Of a DNA stretch of 64,000 nt, positions 24,351-33,891 are shown piece after piece; within the stretch, counting starts at the first letter, position 1, and each line of letters opens with the position of its first letter. The translations under genes and the position numbers were made by a program. Source of the stretch: Halobaculum sp. XH14 (GTDB lineage Archaea > Halobacteriota > Halobacteria > Halobacteriales > Haloferacaceae); the NCBI RefSeq assembly GCF_032116555.1, contig NZ_CP134949.1, positions 310,001 to 374,000 of the forward strand, read 5' to 3'. The notes below the pieces were generated by a model. It was given only the letters and a program-made list of their open reading frames with translations. It was not told where the DNA came from and did no database searches.

Positions 24351-25889
24351 TTACGTCCAGTCGGGGTAGGCGTCCTCGGCCATCTCGTCCAGCGGGAAGA
24401 GCGGCCGCGGGATCCGCGAGTAGTCGAACCGGGCCGGGTTCACGGCGCTCGTGCCGGGCGTGTCGATGAGGATCACCTCGCTCGACATCGGACCGTAGTC
24501 CCCGAGGAACGCGATCAGGCTCGGGATGCAGATCATCGAGAGCCGTTCGGGCGGCTGCCCGACGTGGCGCCAGATCTCCGCGTCGAACGCCGAGGCCCGC
24601 GTTTTCGCCAGCACCACCGTGACCGAGTCGTCCCGGCCACACTGGAACCGGACCGTCGTGCCGACGTGGTTTCGCACTCCCTTCCCCGAGTGGGAGGTGC
24701 CCGTGTTCACGTATTCGCCGTCCGTAATCGCCTTGACGTAGCCGTCGACGTCCGCGATCGGCTCGCCGTGGCGGTCGTCGGACTTGCCCCCGATCGTCGT
24801 GGTGACCCGGTTGCCGACGCCGGCCGCGAGGCAGTCGTCGACGGCCTCCGGGTCGTACATGATGGCCCAGCCCGCGTCCTCGACGCCCTGGTCGAGCATC
24901 TCTCGGAGGACGGTCGTCCCGTTGGACGCGCCGCCGCCGCCGGGGTTGGACCCGAACTCCGCCATGACGATCGGCCCGTCCTCGGGGCCGTGGTCGGCGG
25001 CGAGCTCCCGGGCCTTCCGGATCGCTTCCGGCGGTTTCGGGTACTCCTCGACGAACTCCTCGCGCATCTCCCAGGCGAGTTCCGCCATCTCGCGTGACAC
25101 CTCGCGTGCCAGGTCCGGGTCGTCGTCGGTGACCACGGGGACGGTAAAGCCCATCTCCGGGATGTCGGCGTGGTAGAACCCGGGGAGGACGTTCACCTTG
25201 AGGACGCCGTCGCGTCCTTCGAGTTCCCTCGCGCGGGCCATCACCTCCGCCATCGGCCCCTCGGGCGTGTACGCCTTCGGCTGGTAGGCGATGATGGGCG
25301 GCCGTTCGAGGTGCATCGTCGGCGAGACGTCACCCTCGATGGCGCGGACGAGGAGTCGCATCCCCCTGCGACCCGTCTCCGCCTTGTCCAGGTGGGGGTA
25401 CGTCTCGTAGGCGACCAGCGCGTCCGCGGCCGCGACCATCCGCTCGGAGACGTTGGCGTGGAGGTCGAGCGTCACCACGATGGGGACCTCCGCTCCCACC
25501 ACGTCCCGGACCGCCTCGACGAGCGGTCCTTCGCCGTCCGTGTGCGTCTCCGAGACCATCGCGCCGTGGAGCGGCAGGACGACCCCGTCGAGGTCGTCCC
25601 CGTGCTCGCGGGCGCCCGCCAGGATGCGGTCGCTGTAGAACTCGTACGTCTCATCCTCGACGACCCCGCCCGGGGTCGCGAAGGCCGAGACGGTGTGAAC
25701 GAGGTCGACGCCCGCCTCGTCGGCAACGTCGATGACACCGCCGACCGCGGTTTCGGTGCCGCGCAGGTTCTCCCGGACCCCCTCCGAGAGGTACTCCTGT
25801 CTCTTCTGGAAGTCGTCCCTGGTGACCGGTTCGGGGACGAACGTGTTCGTTTCGTGGGCGAACGCGCCGACGAGGACTGTGTGTGTCAT
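24351..25889 (-). CDS. M81-family metallopeptidase (MlrC-like)
   Basis: The 512-residue protein covers both parts of the family, the N-terminal DUF1485 and C-terminal MlrC domains. Metal ligands are expected in FAHETNTF near residue 10, VVLPLHGAMVSE near 105 and TLDLHANVSE near 141. GTSHSGKGVRNHVGTTVRF and a C-terminal VILIDTPGTSAVNP complete the pattern. MlrC of sphingomonads cleaves linearised microcystin peptides; most relatives in catabolic clusters have unknown amide substrates. It probably shares a transcript with the upstream aminotransferase gene (143-base gap with repeats between). Confidence 0.88.
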   Translation of the reverse strand: MTHTVLVGAFAHETNTFVPEPVTRDDFQKRQEYLSEGVRENLRGTETAVGGVIDVADEAGVDLVHTVSAFATPGGVVEDETYEFYSDRILAGAREHGDDLDGVVLPLHGAMVSETHTDGEGPLVEAVRDVVGAEVPIVVTLDLHANVSERMVAAADALVAYETYPHLDKAETGRRGMRLLVRAIEGDVSPTMHLERPPIIAYQPKAYTPEGPMAEVMARARELEGRDGVLKVNVLPGFYHADIPEMGFTVPVVTDDDPDLAREVSREMAELAWEMREEFVEEYPKPPEAIRKARELAADHGPEDGPIVMAEFGSNPGGGGASNGTTVLREMLDQGVEDAGWAIMYDPEAVDDCLAAGVGNRVTTTIGGKSDDRHGEPIADVDGYVKAITDGEYVNTGTSHSGKGVRNHVGTTVRFQCGRDDSVTVVLAKTRASAFDAEIWRHVGQPPERLSMICIPSLIAFLGDYGPMSSEVILIDTPGTSAVNPARFDYSRIPRPLFPLDEMAEDAYPDWT

Positions 25890-25960
25890 TGACCCGGCGT
25901 TACGGAAAGGGCGAATCGTCCTAATATAGTTTCCCCCGGTCGGGCCGTCAGCCCGGAAGG

Positions 25961-26031
25961 CGTCGATTTCCGGAACGCATCGACCCCGGGACGCGTCGAT
26001 TCCCGGAAACCGTCGACCCTCGGCCGGGACG
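25961..26031. repeat. Four imperfect 16-21 bp repeats with hairpin potential
   Basis: Segments starting at 25961, 25978, 25994 and 26011 share CRTCGAYYYYCSG. Within the first two, GTCGAT and ATCGAC can pair around TTCCGGAACGC. They lie directly behind the aminotransferase stop and before the M81 start, where they might terminate or process the transcript. Confidence 0.55.
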
Positions 26032-27435
26032 CTACACCTGCGTGATCGCTTCCTTGGCCGCCTCGAGCGCCTCGTCGATGTGGGCGTCCGTGTGGGCGTG
26101 CATCAGGTTGATGCGGCCGGTCTTCGGGGGGAGGAAGATGCCCTCTCCGATCATGGCGCTCGCGAACCGCTCGTACGGCTCCTCCTCGGTGTGCGGGGCG
26201 AGGTCCCGCCACTCGCGCCACTCCGCCGGGTCGCTCTCGCCGTCCGTGAAGTGGACGTAGAAGAAGCCGCCGAACTCGGGGACGAACACGTCGTGGCCGG
26301 CGTCGCCGATGATCTCGCGGAGCCCCCCGGTCAGTCGCTCGCCCCGCTCGTACAGGTCGGCGTAGCCGCTTTCGCCCGTCTCCTGCAGCAGTTCGAGGTT
26401 TGCGTGCGCGGCGGCGACGACGAGCGGGTTCCCGGAGAACGTCCCCATGAACGTCGCCCTGTCCGACCCCGCCTCGAGGAACCGCATCACGTCCTCCCGC
26501 CCGGTCAGCGCCGCACAGGGGTAGCCGTTCGCCATCGCCTTGCCGAACACCGCGAGGTCGGGGTCGACGTCGAAGTAGCCCTGCGCGCCCTGGAGGCCCA
26601 TCCGGAACCCGGTCACCACCTCGTCGAGGATGAGCAGCACGTCGTGCTCGCGGGTCAGCCGCCGGAGGTCCGCGAGGTAGCCGTCGTCCGGCCAGAGCAG
26701 GCCGCTGTTGCTCATGACGGCCTCGGTCACCACCGCGGCGATCTCGTCGCCGTCCCGTTCGAGTTTCTGTTCCAGCAGTGCGGCGTCGTTCCACGGGATC
26801 GACTCGACCGTCTCCATCGTCGCCCGCGGGACTCCCGTCGTCTCGGGGATCCGCGTCGGGTTCGACCGCGTCCCGAGGCTCTCCACGTCGGGGTGGACGT
26901 TGACGAGCGCGTAGTCCGTGTGCCCGTGGTACATCCCCTCGAACTTGAGGACCTTCTCCTTACCCGTGTAGGCGCGTGCGAGCCTGAGCGCGCTCATGAT
27001 CCCCTCCGTGCCCGTGCTGATGAACTTGGTCAGGTCGCTGGCCGGGACCATGTCGTTGAGCAGTTCCGCGGCCTCGAGTTCCCGCTCGTACGTCGTCGCG
27101 AAGTACGCGCCGCGGTCGACCTGCCGTTTCACCGCCGCCCGCTGGGCCGCCGGCCCGTGGCCGTTGATGATCGAGGAGACGCCACAGTGGAAGTCGAGAT
27201 ACGTGTTCCCGTCGACGTCGGTGAGTTCGGCGCCGTCGCCCTCCCGCATGTAGATCATCGGGTACGGGGCGTACGAGCTCTTGCCCCGGTAGTTCGACGA
27301 CGTGGCTTCGGGGAGCTCCCCGTCGGCCGCCCGCTGGAGCGCCAGGGACCGGGAAAACTCGTCCAGCCCCCGGGCCCCGTACGGCTCGTGCTCCGCTCTG
27401 GATACTGATGGCTCCCGTGCCGAGTGCTTACCCAT
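26032..27435 (-). CDS. Class III (PLP) aminotransferase, glutamate-1-semialdehyde mutase-like
   Basis: The 467-residue fold-type I PLP enzyme has conserved segments ISTGTEGIMSALRLARAYTG (cofactor phosphate), FEGMYHGHTD, LLILDEVVTGFR (aspartate to the pyridine nitrogen) and VFGKAMANGYP with the Schiff-base lysine near residue 299; FSGNPLVVAAA follows. The family includes GSA aminomutase, beta- and omega-amino acid aminotransferases. Housekeeping hemL is unlikely, since this copy sits in a catabolic region and has a 35-residue N-terminal extension. ATG 27435 (MGKHSAREP) has TTATTAA 22-28 bp upstream. A role in deaminating an amino acid to a semialdehyde, to be oxidised by the neighbouring aldehyde dehydrogenase, is inferred. 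Confidence 0.87.
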   Translation of the reverse strand: MGKHSAREPSVSRAEHEPYGARGLDEFSRSLALQRAADGELPEATSSNYRGKSSYAPYPMIYMREGDGAELTDVDGNTYLDFHCGVSSIINGHGPAAQRAAVKRQVDRGAYFATTYERELEAAELLNDMVPASDLTKFISTGTEGIMSALRLARAYTGKEKVLKFEGMYHGHTDYALVNVHPDVESLGTRSNPTRIPETTGVPRATMETVESIPWNDAALLEQKLERDGDEIAAVVTEAVMSNSGLLWPDDGYLADLRRLTREHDVLLILDEVVTGFRMGLQGAQGYFDVDPDLAVFGKAMANGYPCAALTGREDVMRFLEAGSDRATFMGTFSGNPLVVAAAHANLELLQETGESGYADLYERGERLTGGLREIIGDAGHDVFVPEFGGFFYVHFTDGESDPAEWREWRDLAPHTEEEPYERFASAMIGEGIFLPPKTGRINLMHAHTDAHIDEALEAAKEAITQV

Positions 27436-27456
27436 GGACAACCGTTACCAAGGACG

Positions 27457-27463
27457 TTAATAA
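27457..27463 (-). promoter_or_regulatory. TATA box of the class III aminotransferase
   Basis: TTATTAA on the minus strand ends 22 bp before ATG 27435, in an AT-rich patch within otherwise GC-rich DNA. It gives a leaderless start. Confidence 0.6.
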
Positions 27464-27679
27464 AAATTCCGCAGCCAGCAACGACCCTCGGCGGTCGAGA
27501 GTGACGTTCGACCACTTATTCACGATTTAGCGCACATTCGTCAAGTTTTCTACGCCGCGACTGTGGATCGTTCGACGATCGCCCCGCGAACGGCGAACGC
27601 CGCAGATACCGGACGCCGGGCGTGGCCCGACACCGGAGGACGGGTAAACCCTTTTGTCGTCGCTGGGAGAGTGCCAGCC

Positions 27680-28486
27680 ATGGAGCCCGACGTTACCGCG
27701 ACCGGCCGTACCGCCTGGGGGAGCCACACCGCCGGGGAGATCCGGGAGATCGCCTCCCGGGACGGCTCGGTGCTCGTCGTCCCGGTCGGCAGCATGGAAC
27801 AGCACGGCGAGCACCTCCCCGTCTCGACCGACTCCGTCCTCGTCGCCGAGATCGCGGCGCTGGGCGCGGAACGCGTCGCTGACGACGTGCCGATCCTCGT
27901 CCTGCCGCCGCTGTGGAGCGGCTACTCGCCACACCATCTCTCGTTCGGCGGGACGGTCTCCCTGGAGTTCGACCACATGCACCGGGTGCTCGAAGACGTC
28001 GCGACCACGGCGCTCGAGAACGGGTTCGACGCGCTGCTCCTGTTGAACGGCCACGGCGGGAACGTCTCGCTCCTGAACGGGGCGGTCAGCACCATCGGCA
28101 CGGCACAGCCCGACGTCGAGGTGCTGGGACTGACGTACTTCCGGCTCGCGGCCGAGTTCGTCGGCGAGATCCGGGACAGCGAACTCGGGGGGATGGGCCA
28201 CGGCGGCGAGTTCGAGACGTCGCTCATGCTGTACCTGCGGGAGGAACTCGTCGGCGACGGCGACCGCCCGGCGACCGAGATGGACGAGCCGTACGAAACG
28301 GGGATCAGCGACATGTTCGAGGGCGGCCCGCTCGCGGTGTACCGCGGGTTCGAGGAGTACTCCGCCAGCGGTGCGATCGGCCGCCCGGACCTCGCCTCGG
28401 CCGAGAAGGGCGAGCGACTGTACGACCGGCTCGGCGACGAACTCGAGTCGGTGCTGCGCGACGTCCACGACAGAAACCGGTCGTAG
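27680..28486 (+). CDS. Creatininase-family amidohydrolase
   Basis: The 268-residue protein has the two-metal site of the family: GSMEQHGEHLPVSTDS (Glu40, His42, Asp51), LLLNGHGGN near residue 120 and MGHGGEFETS near 170. Members open cyclic amides (creatinine), deformylate or hydrolyse pterin/flavin precursors (ArfB, MftE). The catabolic setting next to an aminotransferase, M81 peptidase and RidA suggests a lactam or amide substrate rather than cofactor synthesis. GTAAACC at about 27645 lies 30 bp upstream of the ATG. Confidence 0.87.
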   Translation: MEPDVTATGRTAWGSHTAGEIREIASRDGSVLVVPVGSMEQHGEHLPVSTDSVLVAEIAALGAERVADDVPILVLPPLWSGYSPHHLSFGGTVSLEFDHMHRVLEDVATTALENGFDALLLLNGHGGNVSLLNGAVSTIGTAQPDVEVLGLTYFRLAAEFVGEIRDSELGGMGHGGEFETSLMLYLREELVGDGDRPATEMDEPYETGISDMFEGGPLAVYRGFEEYSASGAIGRPDLASAEKGERLYDRLGDELESVLRDVHDRNRS

Positions 28487-28530
28487 GCGACGGACGGCGA
28501 CGCTCCGGTCGGGGGCCGACGACGATCCGC

Positions 28531-30018
28531 CTACGACTGCCGGTCGGCTCCGACGTTCACGGTGACGTTCTTCACCTGGCTCATCTCGTCGATCGTGTAG
28601 CGGCCGCCGATCCGGCCAACCCCGCTGTTCGTGCCCGAGTGTCCGCCGACCGGGGTGTGTGTCTCCCAGTGGGCGCTCCCCTCGTTGACGTTGACGAGCC
28701 CCGTCTCCAGCCGCTCGGCGAAGTAGTACATCGTCGAGATCGTCTCGGTGAACACGCCGCTCGAGAGGCCGAGGTCGACGTCGTTCGTGATCCGGATCGC
28801 CTCGTCGTACTCGCCGAACGTGATGATCGGCGCGATGGGGCCGAACGTCTCCCGCTCGTTGGTGAGCATCCCCGGAGTCACGCCGTCGAGCACCGTCGGC
28901 TCGTAGTACAGGTCGGTCGGCCGGTCGTCGTCGAGCGACCCGCCGTGGAGCAGGTCCGCACCCTGGGCGACCGCGTCATCGACGTGGTCGTGCATCTTCT
29001 CGGCGACGTCCCGGTTGTTGAGCGGCCCCATGTCGGTCGATTCGTCGAGCGGGTGGCCAAGCGAGACGTCCGCGGCGTGTGCGACGAGCAGGTCGCGGAA
29101 CTCCTCGTGGACGTCCTCGTGGACGAGGATTCGTTCGCTCGCCGTGCAGATCTGGCCGGCGTTGGTGAAACAGCCGTTCGCCACGGTCCGTGCGGCCCGC
29201 TCGACGTCGGCGTCGTCGAGGACGATCACGGGGCCGTTCCCGCCGAGTTCGAGCAGCGTCGGCTTCGCGCCCGCGTTCCGCGCAACGAGGTCGCCCGTCT
29301 CGGGGCTCCCGGTGAAGCCGACGGCGTCGGTGCCCGGGTCGGTGACGACGGCCTCGCCCACCACCGGCCCGTCGCCCGTGACGAGGTTCAGGGCCCCGTC
29401 GGGGAGCGACGTCCCGGCGAACGCCTCGACCAGTTTCACGGAGATGACCGACGTCGACGGCGCCGGCACCCAGACGACAGCGTTGCCGACCCCGAGTCCG
29501 GGGCCGAGATACTCGCTGGGGATCGTCACCGGGTAGTTCCAGGGCGTGATGACGCCGTACACCCCGTGGGGCTGTCGGATCGTGAAGATTCGCGTGTCGG
29601 GGTCCTCGGCGGGGATCGTCTCGCCGCCCGCCCGTTTGACGTTCTCGGCGGCGTCGCGGTACATCTCGGCCGCCAGTTCCAGTTCGACCCGCGCCTCGGC
29701 GAGCGGCTTGCCCTGGTCCGCGGAGAGCCAGCGGGCGAGCGAGTCGCGCTCCGCGTCGAGGGCCGCCGCGAGTTCGTGGACCATGTCCGCGCGCTCGAAC
29801 GCGGTCATCGACGCGAGTTCCGCCTGCGCCTCACCGGCGGCCGCGACCGCCTCGGCGACGTCCTCGGCCGTCCCCCTGGCGACCGACCCGATCGTGTCGC
29901 CCGTCGCGGGGCTTCTCGCCCGCTCCGTCTCGCTCGCGTCCCTCCACTCCCCGTCGATGTACAGTCCGTACTCCTCCACCGGGAGGTCGTACTCGGACGG
30001 TCGGCTGTTCGATCCCAT
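28531..30018 (-). CDS. NAD(P)+-dependent aldehyde dehydrogenase
   Basis: This 495-residue member of the ALDH superfamily has GVITPWNYPVTIPSEY, the cofactor cleft FTGSPETGDLVA, the general-base glutamate in LLELGGNGPVIVLDD, the nucleophilic cysteine in NAGQICTASERI and the closing EETFGP-like ETFGPIAPIITF. The sequence around the Cys (GQICTAS) and the length resemble succinate-semialdehyde, lactaldehyde and ketoglutarate-semialdehyde dehydrogenases. It is convergent with the creatininase gene. In pathway terms it can oxidise a semialdehyde from the aminotransferase, or alpha-ketoglutarate semialdehyde from an oxidative pentose route; the sequence does not decide. Confidence 0.9.
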   Translation of the reverse strand: MGSNSRPSEYDLPVEEYGLYIDGEWRDASETERARSPATGDTIGSVARGTAEDVAEAVAAAGEAQAELASMTAFERADMVHELAAALDAERDSLARWLSADQGKPLAEARVELELAAEMYRDAAENVKRAGGETIPAEDPDTRIFTIRQPHGVYGVITPWNYPVTIPSEYLGPGLGVGNAVVWVPAPSTSVISVKLVEAFAGTSLPDGALNLVTGDGPVVGEAVVTDPGTDAVGFTGSPETGDLVARNAGAKPTLLELGGNGPVIVLDDADVERAARTVANGCFTNAGQICTASERILVHEDVHEEFRDLLVAHAADVSLGHPLDESTDMGPLNNRDVAEKMHDHVDDAVAQGADLLHGGSLDDDRPTDLYYEPTVLDGVTPGMLTNERETFGPIAPIITFGEYDEAIRITNDVDLGLSSGVFTETISTMYYFAERLETGLVNVNEGSAHWETHTPVGGHSGTNSGVGRIGGRYTIDEMSQVKNVTVNVGADRQS

Positions 30019-30145
30019 GCTCGGGGGGTCGCGTCGCCCCGAGTTAAATTCCGGTGGCCTCGACGGATCCCGGGTCGCCCCGCCGGCGCGTTCGGCGGAC
30101 GCGGAACCGCGACCCGTCTGACTCCCGCCGCGCCTGTAGTTAGAA

Positions 30146-30152
30146 TTATATA
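30146..30152 (+). promoter_or_regulatory. TATA box of the peptide-type ABC operon
   Basis: TTATATA is centred about 26 bp before ATG 30175, within an AT-rich patch. It is one of the clearest promoters of the window; the transcript is probably leaderless. Confidence 0.7.
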
Positions 30153-30174
30153 CTCCTAGTTGGAGTGTCATGGT

Positions 30175-31893
30175 ATGCCTAGCCACAGGCGCAAGTTCCT
30201 GAAGAGAGCGGCAGTGACAGGTTCCCTGGTCGGACTCGCCGGCTGTCAGGGAGACGGGGGTGACGCCACGCCAGCGGAGACTCAGACTCCCGAGCCAGGC
30301 GTCGAGTACGAGGAGGTGGACGCCGTATCGTGGCTCACCCTCTCGCGCGAGGACAACCCCGGCTACTACGAGGAGGCCCAGCAGGCGATGGGGATGCTCG
30401 AGGAGATCGGCTTCCAGTTCGACGAGAGCGTCTACGAGTCCGGCCAGTGGGTGAACACCCTGTTCGCGAAGGACTACGACATCGCGAACATCGGCTGGTC
30501 CAACACCGTCGAGCGGCTGTTCCCCTACTACAACCTCTACTTCAGCTTCCACTCCCAGTACGCGGGGCCCGACGGCGGGAACTTCTCGAACTTCGTCAGC
30601 GACGAGTACGACCAGGCCGTCGAGAACTTCGCCAGCGAGATGGACGAGGACGCGCGCCAGGAGCTCGCCTACCGTTGTCAGGAGATCCTCGCACGGAACG
30701 TCCCGACCGCGTTCACGACCCACCCGTCCTCGCTCATCGCACACAACACCGAGGAGTTCTCGGGGTGGGACCCGATGGTCGGCGAGTGGGCCTACTTCAA
30801 CCCGACCACCCTGAAGTCGGCGACGCGGCAGGCCGGCGACGGCACGGTCGTGTTCGCGACGACCGCGCCGCCCGAGCAGTACCCGAACTTCATGTCCCAC
30901 ACCGGGCCGGCGGCCGTCTTCCTGCACAAGCTCAACTACGACCCGCTGGTGCAGATGTCCACCACCGGCCGGCCCATCGCCGAGGGCGCGGCCGAGAGCT
31001 GGGAGGTCGTCGACGACACCACCATCGACGTGACGCTCCGGTCGGGGATGACCTGGCACGACGGCGAGCCCGTCACCCCCGAGGACGTCAAGTTCACCTG
31101 GGACTACGCGACCGAACACGGCATCCCGTATCTCGCCTCGGACATCGAGCCGTACGAGAGCTCCGAGGTCACCGGCGAGAACTCGATCCGGTTCACCCTC
31201 TCGAACCCGTTCGCGGGGTTCATCCCGGTCAGCATGTACCGCGTCCCGATCATCCCCCAGCACGTCTGGGAGGGCGTCACCGCGGAGAACGACCTCGATC
31301 ACCCCGGCCAGTGGGAGAACCCGGACATGACGGGCAGTGGGCCCTTCCGGATGGTCAACTACGAGCCGGGGAACCGGATCGTCTTCGAGAAGCACGCCGA
31401 CCACTACGCGGCCGGCGAGTACGACTTCGACTCCATCGTCTACAACATCTACGGGACGAACTCGACGGCGGTCGGCGACGTCATCAACGGCAACGCCACG
31501 TTCACGCAGGGGCTCGGCTACACCGACTGGCAGCGCGCCCAGAACAGCGACACGGCCGAGGCGATCGAGAACCCGAGCATCCAGGCGAACGGCCTGTTCT
31601 TCAACGTGAACAACGAGCCGTTCAACGACGTGCTCGTCCGGCAGGCGATGGCGTACGCGCTCAACCGGACCGAGATCGCACAGACCGTCCACCAGGGGTA
31701 CGCACAGCCCGCGAAGTCGCCCGTCGCGCCCGCGAACGAGGGGTACCACAACCCGGACGTGGCGGCCTACGAGTTCAGCCTGCAGCAGGCTAGGAGCCTG
31801 CTGGAGGAGAGCGGGTTCCGGTACGAGGGTGACACGCTCATGAAGCCGGTCGACTGGGAGCCCACGACCGAGTACGTAAGCGTCAGCGACTGA
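30175..31893 (+). CDS. Peptide/opine ABC transporter substrate-binding lipoprotein (family 5)
   Basis: The 572-residue extracellular solute-binding protein family 5 member starts MPSHRRKFLKRAAVTGSLVG and reaches LAGC, combining a twin-arginine motif (Arg5-Arg6) with a lipobox (Cys24), so it is a Tat lipoprotein facing outside. Later motifs typical of DppA/OppA are VEVTLRSGMTWHDG-like (TIDVTLRSGMTWHDGEPVTP), EDVKFTWDYA and ALNRTEIAQTV. ATG 30175 rather than 30170 is in frame and at TATA distance. The first gene of a five-gene importer, it determines the substrate: oligopeptides, opines or sugar oligomers are known for the family. Confidence 0.9.
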   Translation: MPSHRRKFLKRAAVTGSLVGLAGCQGDGGDATPAETQTPEPGVEYEEVDAVSWLTLSREDNPGYYEEAQQAMGMLEEIGFQFDESVYESGQWVNTLFAKDYDIANIGWSNTVERLFPYYNLYFSFHSQYAGPDGGNFSNFVSDEYDQAVENFASEMDEDARQELAYRCQEILARNVPTAFTTHPSSLIAHNTEEFSGWDPMVGEWAYFNPTTLKSATRQAGDGTVVFATTAPPEQYPNFMSHTGPAAVFLHKLNYDPLVQMSTTGRPIAEGAAESWEVVDDTTIDVTLRSGMTWHDGEPVTPEDVKFTWDYATEHGIPYLASDIEPYESSEVTGENSIRFTLSNPFAGFIPVSMYRVPIIPQHVWEGVTAENDLDHPGQWENPDMTGSGPFRMVNYEPGNRIVFEKHADHYAAGEYDFDSIVYNIYGTNSTAVGDVINGNATFTQGLGYTDWQRAQNSDTAEAIENPSIQANGLFFNVNNEPFNDVLVRQAMAYALNRTEIAQTVHQGYAQPAKSPVAPANEGYHNPDVAAYEFSLQQARSLLEESGFRYEGDTLMKPVDWEPTTEYVSVSD

Positions 31894-31982
31894 ACAGGCC
31901 CCCAAACCTATTTACGGATGTCCGCGCCACCGAACGCACAGACGGTTCCGACGCCAGCCCCCCGGAGGTCGATTCCACACCA

Positions 31983-32975
31983 ATGAACCAGAAACTGAAG
32001 TTCGTCCTGCAGCGGTTCGCGCTGATGCTGATCTCGCTGTTCGCGGTGATCACCATCCTGTTCCTGCTGTTCCGGCTGATGCCCGGCAACCCCGCCAGCC
32101 AGCTCGTCTCGCCGCGGTTCTCGGAGGCCGAACGGCAGGCATTGCTCGCACAGCACGGGCTCACCGAACCGCTGCACGTCCAGTACGTCGTCTACCTCCA
32201 GAACGTGGCCCAGGGGAACCTGGGCATCTCGTTCCAGCACGGGAGCCCGGTCGTCCCGTTCCTGCTCAACAAGACGTTGAACACCCTCTCGATCACGGTG
32301 CCGGCGCTGCTGCTCGCGTTCACGTTCGGCCCGTTCATCGGCGCCAACTTCGCGTGGAACCGCAACGAGAGCATCGACGCGTACGGCACCGGGGCCGTCC
32401 TGATCGCCTTCGCCGCGCCCATCTTCTGGACGGGCATGTTGAGCATCATGGTGTTCTCGTTCTGGCTCGGCTGGCTGCCCGCGGCGGGGATGCACTCGGC
32501 GACGTACACGGAGACGTCGCTTGTGGATCGCTTCTTCTCGGTGGGCTTTCTCAGGCACGCGATCCTCCCCATCGCCATCTTCGCGCTCTGGCGGCTGAGC
32601 CAGCCGACGCTCATCATGCGGAACAACATGATCGACCTCATCGGCTCGGACTTCATCAAGCTGAAGCGCGCCGAGGGGCTCGACGAGCGGACGATCATGT
32701 ACCGGCACGGGGCCCGTAACGCGCTGCTCCCGCTGGTCCACTACATGGCGCTCGCGTTCGGCTTCGCCTTCGGCGGGTCGATCATCCTCGAGACGGTGTT
32801 CTCCTGGCCCGGGGTCGGCCAGGCGATGTGGAACGCGGTCCGCGCGAGCGACTACCCGGTCGCACAGGGCGCGTTCACGATCATCTCGGTCGCCATCATC
32901 CTCCTGAACTTCCTGGTCGACGTGCTGTCGGTGTACATCGACCCGCGCGTCGCCGACTCGGGGGTGGAAACGTGA
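31983..32975 (+). CDS. ABC transporter permease, DppB type
   Basis: The 330-residue inner membrane subunit has six predicted helices. The N-terminal signature FVLQRFALMLISLFAVITI then FRLMPGNP is diagnostic of DppB/OppB. The coupling (EAA) loop is KLKRAEGLDERTIMYRHGA followed by RNALLPLV. It overlaps the next permease gene at TGATG (32973-32977) and forms the translocation pore with it. Confidence 0.92.
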   Translation: MNQKLKFVLQRFALMLISLFAVITILFLLFRLMPGNPASQLVSPRFSEAERQALLAQHGLTEPLHVQYVVYLQNVAQGNLGISFQHGSPVVPFLLNKTLNTLSITVPALLLAFTFGPFIGANFAWNRNESIDAYGTGAVLIAFAAPIFWTGMLSIMVFSFWLGWLPAAGMHSATYTETSLVDRFFSVGFLRHAILPIAIFALWRLSQPTLIMRNNMIDLIGSDFIKLKRAEGLDERTIMYRHGARNALLPLVHYMALAFGFAFGGSIILETVFSWPGVGQAMWNAVRASDYPVAQGAFTIISVAIILLNFLVDVLSVYIDPRVADSGVET

Positions 32976-33886
32976 TGGAAGTCGTCCTCGGTCGGCTCTC
33001 GCGGAGCCAGCGGATCCAGTTCGAGCACTACCGCTCGCGGCTGGTCGAGGCGGTCGCCGTCTTCCGCGAGAACCGGATGGCGATGGTCGGGGCCGCCGTC
33101 GTGGCGCTGACGCTGTTCATGGCGATCTTCGCGCCGGTGCTCGCGCCCTACGAGCCGACCGAGACGGTGTACAACGACGAGGGGACGCCCGCGACGCTCC
33201 AGCCCCCGAGCGCCGAGTACCCGATGGGGACGAACCACCTCGGCCAGGACATCCTGAGCCAGTGGATCTACGGGAGCCAGGTCTCGCTGCTGGTCGGGTT
33301 CCTCTCCGGGCTCTCGGTGGTCGCCATCGGGACGACCGTCGGGCTCGTCGCCGGCTACTACAAGGGGACGATCGACCTGGTCCTCATGCGCGTCGTGGAC
33401 GTCCTCTACGCGATCCCGGCGACGCCGCTCGTCCTGGTCGTCGCGCTGTTCTACGGGAGCTCCGTCTGGACGGTCATCATCGCGATGATCCTCGTGCTCT
33501 GGCGGACGTCGGCCCGCCTCATCAGGTCCGAGACGATGTCGCTCGCCGAACAGCCGTTCGTGAAGGCCGCGCGGGCCTCGGGCGCGAGCGACCTCCGCAT
33601 CATGTTCGTCCACATCGCGCCGATCCTGGTGCCGATCATGCTCGTCGAGGGGACGTTCGTGATGGGCTCGGCGATCCTGCTGGAGGCGGGCATCTCGTTC
33701 CTCGGGCTCGGGGCGACCGAGATGATGAGCTGGGGCGTCATGCTCCAGCTCACGTTCTCCAGTGGCGCCATCGCGGTCGCGTGGTGGTGGGTGCTCCCGC
33801 CGGGGCTGTCCATCACGGCGCTCGTCGTGTCGTTCTTCTACATCTCGCGTGGCATCGAGGACGTGACCAACCCGCAGATCAGGTGA
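32975..33886 (+). CDS. ABC transporter permease, DppC type
   Basis: The 303-residue second permease has the DppC N-terminus (FRENRMAMVGAAVVALTLFM), the loop YPMGTNHLGQDILSQWIYGS typical of DppC/OppC, and the coupling loop KAARASGASDLRIMFVHIAP. There are six predicted helices. It starts inside the stop of the first permease, which implies coupled synthesis. Confidence 0.92.
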   Translation: MEVVLGRLSRSQRIQFEHYRSRLVEAVAVFRENRMAMVGAAVVALTLFMAIFAPVLAPYEPTETVYNDEGTPATLQPPSAEYPMGTNHLGQDILSQWIYGSQVSLLVGFLSGLSVVAIGTTVGLVAGYYKGTIDLVLMRVVDVLYAIPATPLVLVVALFYGSSVWTVIIAMILVLWRTSARLIRSETMSLAEQPFVKAARASGASDLRIMFVHIAPILVPIMLVEGTFVMGSAILLEAGISFLGLGATEMMSWGVMLQLTFSSGAIAVAWWWVLPPGLSITALVVSFFYISRGIEDVTNPQIR

Positions 33887-33891
33887 CTACC

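Noticed and set aside
26032-27435. Housekeeping hemL (haem biosynthesis) for the class III aminotransferase
   Set aside because: The catabolic surroundings, the N-terminal extension and the absence of other haem genes make a biosynthetic role unlikely, though it is not excluded.
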